From contig JAGAZS010000345.1 in NCBI GenBank assembly GCA_017939945.1, positions 1 to 13,040 on the forward strand: a stretch of 13,040 nt of DNA, given 5' to 3'. The position numbers were made by a program, and so were the translations under genes. This DNA comes from Schwartzia sp. (in: firmicutes) (GTDB lineage Bacteria; Bacillota; Negativicutes; Selenomonadales; Selenomonadaceae). A model generated the notes under the pieces. The model did no database searches. It was not told where the DNA came from and saw nothing but the letters and a program-made list of their open reading frames with translations. Shown here in pieces: positions 6,605 to 12,564 of this stretch; the first letter of the stretch is position 1; every line of letters starts with the position of its first letter.

Positions 6605-7942
6605 ATGAACGTGAGCAAAATCAACCGCGTCATTATTGTCGGCGCGGGGCTGGCGGGCAGCGAGGCGGCGTGGCAGGCGGCAAGGCTCGGCGCGCGCGTC
6701 ACGCTTTATGAGATGCGCCCTATGGAATCCACGCCCGCGCATAAGACAGGCGATTTCGCCGAGCTCGTTTGCAGCAATTCTCTTCGCGCGGCGGGCATGG
6801 AAAATGCCGTCGGCGTATTGAAGGAAGAAATGCGTCGGCTCAGTTCTATCGTCATGGAAGCTGCGGACGCGACCCATGTCCCTGCGGGCGGTGCCCTTGC
6901 GGTGGACAGGGAAGGCTTCAGCCGCTATATCACCGAACGTGTGGAAAGCCATCCGCTCGTTACGGTACTTCGCGAGCGTGTCACTTCCGTGCCGTTGGCC
7001 GACGACGCCGTCACAATCGTTGCCAGCGGTCCGCTGACGGACGGCGCGCTGGCGGAAGATGTGGCGCGGCTGACAGGCGGGAAAGGGCTCTATTTTTATG
7101 ACGCCGCCGCTCCGATTGTGACGCTGGACTCGGTAGACATGGCGCGGGCATACCGCGCATCGCGTTACGGCAAGGGCGAAGCGGCCTACATCAACTGCCC
7201 GCTGACGAAGGAAGAATACGAGGCGTTTTGGGATGCGCTGGTCCACGCGGAACAAGCGCCGACGCACGACTTCGAGAAGGAAATTTTTTTCGAAGGCTGC
7301 ATGCCTGTCGAGGTCATGGCGGAGCGGGGAAAGGACACATTGCTTTTCGGTCCGATGAAGCCGGTGGGGCTCGAACACCCCGAGACGGGGGAGCGCCCGT
7401 ATGCCGTCGTGCAGCTTCGACAGGACAACGCGGCGGGGACGCTCTACAATATTGTCGGGTTCCAGACGCACCTGACATGGCCGGAGCAGCGGCGCGTTTT
7501 CGGCATGATTCCCGCGTTGGCAAATGCGGAATACATGCGGTACGGCGTCATGCACCGCAATACCTTTATCAATTCGTCCCTTGTGCTGCGTCCGACCATG
7601 CAGCTTTCGGACAACCCACAGATTTTCTTTGCGGGGCAAATGACCGGCGTCGAAGGCTATGTCGAATCGGCGGCTTCGGGATTGATGACCGGCATAAATG
7701 CAGCGCGGCTCGTTTTGGGGCTGCCGGCCGTGGTATTTCCGCCGGAGACGGCGCACGGCGCGCTGGCGCATTACATCACGACGGCGGAGTCCGTGAATTT
7801 CCAGCCGATGAACGTGAATTTCGGATTGTTGCCACCGCTCTCGGAACGGGTTCGGGACAAAAAGCTGAAAAAGCAGAAACTGTCCGAGCGCGCGCTTGCG
7901 TCGCTCGAACAGTTCAAGGAATCGCTGGACAAAAAAGTTTGA
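6605..7942 (+). CDS. trmFO: Methylenetetrahydrofolate-tRNA-(uracil-54-C5)-methyltransferase TrmFO (Gid)
   Basis: FAD- and folate-dependent enzyme that makes 5-methyluridine at position 54 of the tRNA T-loop, using 5,10-methylene-THF as carbon donor. The 445-residue length is typical. The FAD-binding dinucleotide fold is at the N-terminus (VIIVGAGLAGSEAAWQAARL, about 9-28). FAELVCSNSLR holds Cys56, matching the flavin-linked catalytic Cys53 of the Bacillus enzyme. FFEGCMPVEVMAERG holds Cys232, matching Cys226. FAGQMTGVEGYVESAASGL near the C-terminal part of the Rossmann fold is a hallmark of the family. ATG 6605 follows GGAG (6595-6598) by 6 nt. Third gene of the operon. In Bacillus the next gene is codV/xerC, which is absent here. 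Confidence 0.96.
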   Translation: MNVSKINRVIIVGAGLAGSEAAWQAARLGARVTLYEMRPMESTPAHKTGDFAELVCSNSLRAAGMENAVGVLKEEMRRLSSIVMEAADATHVPAGGALAVDREGFSRYITERVESHPLVTVLRERVTSVPLADDAVTIVASGPLTDGALAEDVARLTGGKGLYFYDAAAPIVTLDSVDMARAYRASRYGKGEAAYINCPLTKEEYEAFWDALVHAEQAPTHDFEKEIFFEGCMPVEVMAERGKDTLLFGPMKPVGLEHPETGERPYAVVQLRQDNAAGTLYNIVGFQTHLTWPEQRRVFGMIPALANAEYMRYGVMHRNTFINSSLVLRPTMQLSDNPQIFFAGQMTGVEGYVESAASGLMTGINAARLVLGLPAVVFPPETAHGALAHYITTAESVNFQPMNVNFGLLPPLSERVRDKKLKKQKLSERALASLEQFKESLDKKV

Positions 7943-8004
7943 GGCAAAAAATTTTTACTTCAAAATTTTATCTTTTGGAACGGCGGAATTGGAGGGAGAA
8001 CGTC

Positions 8005-8556
8005 ATGGAACAACGCAATGAATTTCATGCGACGACCATTGTCGCTGTCCGGCACGACGGCAGGACGGCCATCGCCGGGGACGGGCAAGTTACCTTCGGC
8101 CAGCATACGGTGATGAAGGCTAATGCGCGCAAGGTGCGCCGTCTTTACCATGACAGCGTACTGGCGGGCTTTGCCGGATCGGTGGCCGACGCGTTCACGC
8201 TGTTTGAGAAATTCGAGGCGAAGCTCGAAGAATTTAACGGGAATCTTTTGCGCTCGTCGGTGGAGCTGGCGAAGGAATGGCGCACGGACAAGGTGCTGCG
8301 CCGTCTGGAAGCGCTGCTGCTCGTCGCCGACGGCGATACGCTTCTGATGATTTCCGGCAACGGGGAGGTCATCGAACCGGACGGGGACGTGGCGGCCATC
8401 GGTTCCGGCGGGTTTTACGCGCTGGCGGCGGCCCGCGCGCTGAAAAAACACGCCGGCTCCATGAGCGCCGCGGAAATCGCGAAGGAAGCGCTTGAAATCG
8501 CCGCCGATATTTGCGTGTTTACGAACCACAATATTAAAGTCGAAGAATTGGATTAA
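8005..8556 (+). CDS. hslV: ATP-dependent protease subunit HslV (ClpQ)
   Basis: Proteolytic subunit of the cytosolic HslUV protease, a two-ring dodecamer of an Ntn-hydrolase. The 183-residue protein shows HATTIVAVRHDGRTAIAGDG, then QVTFGQHTVMKANARKVRRL, AGFAGSVADAFTLFE, ELAKEWRTDKVLRRLEALL and AIGSGGFYALAAARAL, all family hallmarks. The nucleophile should be Thr10 after removal of a nine-residue leader (MEQRNEFHA). This is longer than the single Met removed in E. coli and, unlike B. subtilis ClpQ (Ser), it is a Thr enzyme. ATG 8005 has GGAGGGAG (7991-7998) 6 nt upstream. hslU starts 15 nt after its stop. Confidence 0.96.
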   Translation: MEQRNEFHATTIVAVRHDGRTAIAGDGQVTFGQHTVMKANARKVRRLYHDSVLAGFAGSVADAFTLFEKFEAKLEEFNGNLLRSSVELAKEWRTDKVLRRLEALLLVADGDTLLMISGNGEVIEPDGDVAAIGSGGFYALAAARALKKHAGSMSAAEIAKEALEIAADICVFTNHNIKVEELD

Positions 8557-8571
8557 AAGGGAGTTATTTCA

Positions 8572-9966
8572 GTGCAGATCAATGAACAGACGCCGCGCGA
8601 AATCGTGGCGGAGTTGGACAAATATGTAGTCGGGCAGGAGCAGGCGAAGCGGGCCGTGGCGCTCGCGCTGCGCAATCGTTGGCGCAGCCGCCAGCTTGAC
8701 GAGTCGATGCGCGACGACGTCATTCCGAAGAATATCCTGATGATCGGCTCCACCGGCGTCGGCAAGACCGAGATTGCGCGTCGCCTCGCCAAGCTGGTCA
8801 AAGCGCCCTTCGTCAAAATCGAGGCGACAAAATTCACCGAAGTCGGCTACGTGGGCCGCGATGTGGAATCCATCGTGCGCGAACTGGCGGAAACGGCAGT
8901 CCGCATGGTGCGCAAGGAGCGCATGGAAGAGGTGCGCGAAAAGGCGGAGCAGCTGGCGGAGGAAAGAATCCTTGACGCGTTCGTGCCAGAGACGAAGCCC
9001 TCGACGAATCCGCTGGGACGTCTTTTCGGGTCGGCGGACAGCACAGCGTCGAAGGTCGCCGAGGAAGACGCCGAGCCGAAATACAAGGCGGGACGCGCCT
9101 GGTGCAAGAAGCGCCTCGATGCGGGCGAGCTGGAAGACGAATTGATCGAGGTCGAAGTCGAGGAGCAGGGACGACCGATGGTCGGCATGTTTGCGGGCTC
9201 TAGCCTCGAAAGCATGGGCGGCGATCTGCAGGACATGATTTCGGGCCTGATGCCGAAGAAGCACAAAAGGCGCAAAGTGGCTGTCAAGGAAGCGCGCAAG
9301 ATTTTCGCGCAGGAGGAAGCGGCGAAGCTCGTCGATATGGACGAGGTTTCCACGCAGGCAATCCAGGCCGCCGAGCGCAGCGGCATCGTGTTCCTCGACG
9401 AGATCGACAAGGTCGCGGTCAAGGACGGGCAGACCAGCGGCCACGACGTGTCGCGGGAAGGCGTGCAGCGCGATATCCTGCCGATTGTTGAAGGTTCGAC
9501 GGTCATGACGAAATACGGTCCGGTCAAGACGGATCATGTGCTGTTTATCGCGGCGGGCGCATTTCACATGGCGAAGCCCTCCGATTTGATTCCGGAACTG
9601 CAGGGCCGTTTCCCGATCCGCGTGGAGCTGGCTTCGCTGAAGGAAGAAGATTTTCGGCGCATCCTCGTCGAGCCCAAGAACGCGCTTTTGAAACAGTACC
9701 AGGCGCTTCTGGCTACCGAAGGCGTCGAGCTTTCCTTCACCGACGACGCCATCCACCGCATCGCGAAAATGGCCTGCGAGGTCAACGAGCAGACCGAGAA
9801 CATCGGCGCGCGCCGTTTGCATACCCTGATGGAAAAACTGCTGGAGCAGATTTCCTTCGACGCGCCGGAGCTGGAGGAAAAAAACATCACCATCGATGCC
9901 GAATACGTCGAGAAAAAACTTTCGGAAATCACCGAAAGCCGCGATCTCAGTCGGTTTATTCTTTAA
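8572..9966 (+). CDS. hslU: ATP-dependent protease ATPase subunit HslU (ClpY)
   Basis: AAA+ unfoldase that caps HslV and threads proteins into it. The protein has 464 residues. Walker A is GSTGVGKT (59-66); the pore loop GYVG is at 92-95. The inserted I-domain spans about residues 105-250, Walker B is VFLDEIDKV (Asp276, Glu277), and sensor and C-terminal AAA+ helices follow (ELQGRFPIRVELASL; NIGARRLHTLMEKLLE). The C-terminus is LSRFIL, the tail that docks into HslV pockets and activates it. GTG 8572 is the start: AAAAGGGAG ends 8 nt before it, and residues 1-8 (MQINEQTP) fit the family. It is the last gene of the operon before a strong terminator. Confidence 0.97.
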   Translation: MQINEQTPREIVAELDKYVVGQEQAKRAVALALRNRWRSRQLDESMRDDVIPKNILMIGSTGVGKTEIARRLAKLVKAPFVKIEATKFTEVGYVGRDVESIVRELAETAVRMVRKERMEEVREKAEQLAEERILDAFVPETKPSTNPLGRLFGSADSTASKVAEEDAEPKYKAGRAWCKKRLDAGELEDELIEVEVEEQGRPMVGMFAGSSLESMGGDLQDMISGLMPKKHKRRKVAVKEARKIFAQEEAAKLVDMDEVSTQAIQAAERSGIVFLDEIDKVAVKDGQTSGHDVSREGVQRDILPIVEGSTVMTKYGPVKTDHVLFIAAGAFHMAKPSDLIPELQGRFPIRVELASLKEEDFRRILVEPKNALLKQYQALLATEGVELSFTDDAIHRIAKMACEVNEQTENIGARRLHTLMEKLLEQISFDAPELEEKNITIDAEYVEKKLSEITESRDLSRFIL

Positions 9967-9973
9967 TTGGTTC

Positions 9974-10020
9974 AAAAAATCCGCATGGTTCCCAAATTTT
10001 CGGAAACATGCGGATTTTTT
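9974..10020. terminator. Strong intrinsic terminator after hslU
   Basis: AAAAAATCCGCATG (9974-9987) pairs perfectly over 14 bp with CATGCGGATTTTTT (10007-10020). After one mismatch, four more pairs (TTCC/GGAA) extend the stem toward the loop. It begins 8 nt after the hslU stop and separates the housekeeping operon from codY. The A/T runs make it work in both directions in principle. Its upper stem and loop overlap a CodY-box-like sequence (9995-10009). Confidence 0.92.
9995..10009. promoter_or_regulatory. CodY-box-like site 1 upstream of codY
   Basis: AATTTTCGGAAACAT matches 12 of 15 positions of the CodY consensus AATTTTCWGAAAATT. It lies about 100 nt before the codY start, inside the hslU terminator. 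Sites with up to about five mismatches are known to work for CodY, but AT-rich matches also arise by chance. The second site 62 nt downstream strengthens the case. Confidence 0.45.
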
Positions 10021-10041
10021 CTATGCAGAATTTAAAATATA

Positions 10042-10050
10042 TGATAGAAT
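10042..10050 (+). promoter_or_regulatory. Extended -10 promoter of codY
   Basis: TGA followed by TAGAAT (10045-10050, 5 of 6 to TATAAT) is an extended -10 in a very AT-rich stretch; no clear -35 is seen. Transcription would begin near 10057, which places CodY-like site 2 (10057-10071) directly over the start point. A second possible -10, TAAAAT at 10052-10057, cannot be excluded. Confidence 0.5.
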
Positions 10051-10056
10051 ATAAAA

Positions 10057-10071
10057 TAATTTCTGAATAAT
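10057..10071. promoter_or_regulatory. CodY-box-like site 2 at the codY transcription start
   Basis: TAATTTCTGAATAAT matches 11 of 15 positions of AATTTTCWGAAAATT, with the central TTTCTGAA intact. It lies just downstream of the proposed -10 and 27 nt before the codY start codon, a position suited to self-repression. Confidence 0.5.
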
Positions 10072-10098
10072 GTGGTGTTTATGCAAAGGAGGATGACC

Positions 10099-10878
10099 AT
10101 GGCAACACTTCTGGAGAAAACAAGGCAAATCAATCGGCTGCTGCAGCGGATGGAGAACGTCGAGTATGCCGGCGTCGCTCGCGTTCTCTGCAACGTTATC
10201 GGCGCGAATGTTTACATCGTGGACAAGGAAGGCATGATTTCGGGTCATGCCTTTGTCGACAACTTTGAATGCGAGTTGATGGTGGATAAAGTCATCAATA
10301 AGGGCTGCTTCCCGAAAAAATATGCGAAATGGCTGTTAAAAATGGACGAGACTTCGCCGAACCTGCGCTCGAAGACCGGTATCTGCGCGTTTACGTCGGA
10401 CAATATGCCATGCAAATTCAACGGGAAGAATACGACGATTGTTCCCGTTTACGGCGTGAGCGAGCGGATCGGCACGCTGATACTGGCGAAATACGACGAA
10501 GAATTCACGGACGACGACCTGATCCTTGCGGAATACGGCGCGGCCGTGGTCGGCATGGAGATGCTGCGCGAGCGCACGACGAAGATCGCGGTCGACGAGC
10601 AGGAGAAGGCGACAGTGACGATTGCACTGAGGACGCTGTCCTTCTCTGAGCTTAAGGCTGCTGAGGCCATCATCTCTAAGCTGGATGGAACGGAAGGATT
10701 GCTGATTGCATCGAAGGTCGCCGACGAGAACAAGATCACCCGCTCCGTTATCGTCAATGCGCTGCGTAAATTTGAGTCGGCGAATATCATCGAGTCCCGC
10801 TCGCTTGGCATGAAGGGGACCTATATTAAAGTGCTGAATAAGCACCTGATTGATGCGATTGCGAAACAGGATTTTTGA
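10099..10878 (+). CDS. codY: Global nutrient-responsive regulator CodY
   Basis: GTP- and branched-chain-amino-acid-sensing DNA-binding protein controlling metabolism, competence and motility genes. The 259 residues equal the length of B. subtilis CodY. The N-terminal MATLLEKTRQINRLLQ leads into a GAF ligand domain (to about 155). TLSFSELKAAEAI begins the C-terminal part, and the winged helix (about 204-245) reads ASKVADENKITRSVIVNALR then IESRSLGMKGTYIKVLN, nearly identical to Bacillus. The GAF domain is more divergent: at the position of the isoleucine-binding Arg61 there is Leu60 or Met61, so ligand recognition may differ. ATG 10099 lies 6 nt after AAAGGAGG (10085-10092); ATG 10093 would touch that site. 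No convincing terminator follows, so some transcripts may run into flgB. Confidence 0.97.
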   Translation: MATLLEKTRQINRLLQRMENVEYAGVARVLCNVIGANVYIVDKEGMISGHAFVDNFECELMVDKVINKGCFPKKYAKWLLKMDETSPNLRSKTGICAFTSDNMPCKFNGKNTTIVPVYGVSERIGTLILAKYDEEFTDDDLILAEYGAAVVGMEMLRERTTKIAVDEQEKATVTIALRTLSFSELKAAEAIISKLDGTEGLLIASKVADENKITRSVIVNALRKFESANIIESRSLGMKGTYIKVLNKHLIDAIAKQDF

Positions 10879-11111
10879 AACGAAAGGGTTGTCTGCTAGC
10901 ATTGTTGGGATAAAAGCCCTATTTATTAAAAAATAAGCCAAAATTTTGATTCCAGGGGTATTATCTGACGAAAAAAATGGTAAAATAAAGAAAGTTATCT
11001 TAATGGAGTAGTATGCTTTCGCGCCGATTATCTTCCCGGTTCAGCCGGGAGGCCTCTCGGGGCGGATTTTGCGTGCGTTTTCTAATGTTGCTGTTTCACG
11101 GGGGGATTTTT
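10879..11111 (+). other. codY-flgB intergenic leader, 233 nt
   Basis: The first part (to about 11010) is AT-rich; the rest is GC-rich. I looked for promoters: TTGTCT (10889) with TAAAAG (10911), spacer 16, is only a weak pair. GCCGATTA (11023-11030) resembles a sigma-28 -10 box but has no TAAA-type -35 at the right distance. No terminator is convincing after codY. A GCCAAAATTTT (10937-10947) recurs upstream of fliF (12418-12428). The frame of flgB is open back to ATG 11013, which has GGAG upstream, but that part does not resemble FlgB. A hairpin pair lies at 11032-11060. Confidence 0.5.
11032..11060 (+). repeat. Two overlapping hairpins in the flgB leader
   Basis: CTTCCCGG (11032-11039) pairs with CCGGGAGG (11045-11052) around TTCAG, with one G-T pair. 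The same CCGGGAGG is also complementary to the adjoining CCTCTCGG (11053-11060), giving a near-perfect 16-bp palindrome. The two pairings exclude each other. No T run follows either, so they are not ordinary terminators. Confidence 0.5.
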
Positions 11112-11534
11112 ATGCTCGACCAGATCATGCGGGCGCCGACGTTCGACTATATGGAGCGCGGTCTTTCCGCCGCAAACCTGCGGCACGAGGTCATCTCGGA
11201 CAATCTCGCGAACGTCAATACGCCGAATTTCAAGCGGAGCGAGGTCGTCTTTGAGGAGCTTCTGGCGAAGGAACTGTACGGGGACGACGACAAGGGCAAG
11301 CTGCAGATGGTTCGTACCCATGACAGGCATTTGCCTTTCAAGAAATTCGAGCGGGCCGCGGCGCGCGTTGAGCGGGACGACACTACGGTCATGCGCGTGG
11401 ACAACAACAACGTCGATATTGATATGGAAATGGCGAGCCTGGCGAAGAACCAGCTTTGGTACAATGCGATGGCGCGGTCGCTCGGCGGCCATATTTCCAA
11501 GCTGAAGTCCGTCATGCAGGGCGGCGAGAGCTGA
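11112..11534 (+). CDS. flgB: Flagellar basal-body proximal rod protein FlgB
   Basis: Structural protein of the proximal rod, exported by the flagellar type III apparatus. The 140-residue length fits FlgB. The N-terminal rod signature is clear: ANLRHEVISDNLANVNTPNFKRSEVVF (about 21-47), as is the C-terminal NVDIDMEMASLAKNQLWYNA motif. ATG 11112 gives the family's usual MLDQIMRAPTFDYMERGL start; a G-rich ribosome site (GGGGG ending about 6 nt upstream) precedes it. Translation from the in-frame ATG 11013 would add 33 Arg/Ser/Phe-rich residues not seen in the family. It opens the flagellar gene cluster, as downstream of codY in Bacillus. Confidence 0.95.
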   Translation: MLDQIMRAPTFDYMERGLSAANLRHEVISDNLANVNTPNFKRSEVVFEELLAKELYGDDDKGKLQMVRTHDRHLPFKKFERAAARVERDDTTVMRVDNNNVDIDMEMASLAKNQLWYNAMARSLGGHISKLKSVMQGGES

Positions 11535-11570
11535 TAGCGCATTTCTATTCCATCATTGAGGTGATTCGGT

Positions 11571-12032
11571 ATGAGTATGTTCGGGGGAATTGATACGTCG
11601 GCGTCCGCCCTTACGGCGGAGCGTCTTCGCATGGACGTGATTTCAAACAATCTGGCCAACGCGAATACGACGCGCACGCCGGAAGGCGGCGCTTATCACC
11701 GCCGTTATGTCGTGTTCCAGCCTCGCGAGTATGACGAGCAGAAGGGTTTCGGCTTTTTCATGGCGCACGCGCTGCACAAGAACCGCAAGAACCGCGATCG
11801 AGGGAACGGCGTCCGCGCTGTGCGCATCGAAGAGGATCGCCGGCAGGGGCCGCTGGTTTACGATCCTGGACATCCCGACGCGAATGCCGAGGGCTATGTG
11901 GAACGCCCGAACGTCAACGCCGTCGCGGAAATGGTCGATTTGATCACGGCTTCCCGCGCTTACGAGGCAAACGTGACCGCCATCAATGCCGCTAAGGCGA
12001 TGGCGAACCAAGCGCTTGAAATCGGAAGATAA
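11571..12032 (+). CDS. flgC: Flagellar basal-body rod protein FlgC
   Basis: Second proximal rod protein, built on FlgB and FliE in the periplasmic space and exported by the flagellar secretion system. The 153-residue length is normal. The N-terminal GIDTSASALTAERLRMDVIS, then NNLANANTT, and the C-terminal RPNVNAVAEMVDLITASRAY, then EANVTAINAAKAMANQAL, are the paired coiled-coil segments of rod proteins. A charged stretch in the middle (HKNRKNRDRGNGVRAVRIEE) is the variable domain. ATG 11571 follows GAGGTGA (11558-11564) by 6 nt. It lies 36 nt after flgB and 46 nt before fliE, in one transcription unit. Confidence 0.96.
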   Translation: MSMFGGIDTSASALTAERLRMDVISNNLANANTTRTPEGGAYHRRYVVFQPREYDEQKGFGFFMAHALHKNRKNRDRGNGVRAVRIEEDRRQGPLVYDPGHPDANAEGYVERPNVNAVAEMVDLITASRAYEANVTAINAAKAMANQALEIGR

Positions 12033-12078
12033 GCATTCTGGTTTGCTTTTAATTTCATTATATATATGAGGTGACATT

Positions 12079-12381
12079 ATGGTCATGGAACCTTTGCAGA
12101 TGACGCCGGTCAAGATGAGCGCGACAAGCCATCTCGGGGAGACGATTCCCGAACCGGAGGTCAAGACGTTTGGCCAGTATATGATTGACGCGTTGAAACA
12201 GACGAACGACTTGCAGAAAAAGTCGGACGCCATGAACGCGGCACTGGCTGCGGGGGAAGTGGATGACATTTCGCAGGTGGTCATTGCCGGGCAAAAAGCG
12301 GAGATCGCCTTGCAGCTCACGATGCAGGTCAGGAACCGGGCTCTTTCCGCCTATCAGGAACTCATGCGGATGCAGGTATAA
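12079..12381 (+). CDS. fliE: Flagellar hook-basal body complex protein FliE
   Basis: Links the rod to the MS ring (FliF) and is needed to start rod export. The 100-residue length is normal. The C-terminal half carries the family pattern: FGQYMIDALKQTNDLQKKSD, then EVDDISQVVIAGQKAEIALQ, then LTMQVRNRALSAYQELMRMQV. GAGGTGA (12068-12074) precedes ATG 12079; the in-frame ATG at 12085 is a possible alternative and would shorten the protein by two residues. Its last codons form one arm of a terminator-like hairpin. The following 183-nt gap before fliF is unusually long. Confidence 0.95.
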   Translation: MVMEPLQMTPVKMSATSHLGETIPEPEVKTFGQYMIDALKQTNDLQKKSDAMNAALAAGEVDDISQVVIAGQKAEIALQLTMQVRNRALSAYQELMRMQV

Positions 12382-12397
12382 CAAACGCCTGCTTTTT
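12372..12397 (+). terminator. Weak terminator-like hairpin overlapping the fliE stop
   Basis: GCAGGT (12372-12377) pairs with GCCTGC (12387-12392), one G-T pair included, followed by TTTTT (12393-12397). The stem is short, so it may cause only partial termination between fliE and fliF. The right arm is part of a 10-bp direct repeat (12385-12394 and 12451-12460), so alternative pairings are possible. Confidence 0.4.
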
Positions 12398-12460
12398 CGT
12401 ATTGATACTTATCTCAGGCCAAAATTTTCAATAAAATTTAGAACTGAGATACGCCTGCTT
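12385..12460 (+). repeat. 10-bp direct repeat flanking an inverted repeat, fliE-fliF gap
   Basis: ACGCCTGCTT occurs at 12385-12394 and again at 12451-12460. Between the copies, TATCTCAG (12410-12417) pairs perfectly with CTGAGATA (12444-12451), enclosing a second stem AAATTTT/AAAATTT (12422-12428 with 12433-12439). Inverted repeats inside a direct repeat recall a tiny inserted element with a target duplication, but no known element is recognised. Confidence 0.5.
12423..12437. promoter_or_regulatory. CodY-box-like dyad upstream of fliF
   Basis: AATTTTCAATAAAAT matches 12 of 15 positions of AATTTTCWGAAAATT, although its two arms are separated by four bases rather than three. It is the loop region of the larger hairpin 12410-12451. 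It could be a CodY site inside the flagellar operon or merely an AT-rich stem. Confidence 0.3.
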
Positions 12461-12467
12461 CGCAGGC
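12453..12467. repeat. Hairpin GCCTGC-TTC-GCAGGC
   Basis: A perfect 6-bp GC-rich stem with loop TTC. No T run follows, so it is not a terminator. First of three consecutive hairpins in the second half of the fliE-fliF gap. Confidence 0.6.
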
Positions 12468-12469
12468 TA

Positions 12470-12492
12470 CATTTGCGCCTGTGGCGCAAATG
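12470..12492. repeat. Hairpin CATTTGCGCC-TGT-GGCGCAAATG
   Basis: A perfect 10-bp stem with loop TGT, two bases after the preceding hairpin and without a T run. A palindrome this exact in a non-coding gap suggests a repeated palindromic element or an mRNA-stabilising structure. Confidence 0.65.
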
Positions 12493-12506
12493 ATGCCTCA
12501 TGCAGT

Positions 12507-12536
12507 CGCAGTAAAGATTTAAAAATCTTAACTGCG
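12507..12536. repeat. Hairpin CGCAGTAAAGATTT / AAATCTTAACTGCG
   Basis: The arms 12507-12520 and 12523-12536 are complementary over 14 positions with a single A-A mismatch; the innermost A/T pairs must open to form a loop. It ends 14 nt before the fliF ribosome binding site and has no T run. Confidence 0.6.
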
Positions 12537-12564
12537 TCTAGTATGAGTCGAAGGGATGGAAAAG

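Noticed and set aside
4247..7771. 1174-codon open frame antisense to topA and trmFO
   Set aside because: It is a mirror of strongly biased, G/C-ending codons in the real genes. The translation is Arg/His/Leu-rich without any domain, while the plus strand encodes two complete, recognisable enzymes.
8569..9975. 468-codon frame antisense to hslU
   Set aside because: Same codon-bias artefact; hslU on the plus strand is intact with all family motifs.
10879..10935. Terminator directly after codY
   Set aside because: AGGG/CCCT at 10885-10920 could pair only over 4 bp around a large loop, and the A/T stretch that follows is not a clean T run.
11023..11030. GCCGATTA as a sigma-28 (SigD) -10 box before flgB
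   Set aside because: No TAAA-like -35 lies about 15 nt upstream; one near-match box alone is not enough.
11013..11111. N-terminal extension of FlgB from ATG 11013
   Set aside because: A GGAG does precede it, but the 33 extra residues are unlike the family, and ATG 11112 gives the standard FlgB N-terminus with its own ribosome site.
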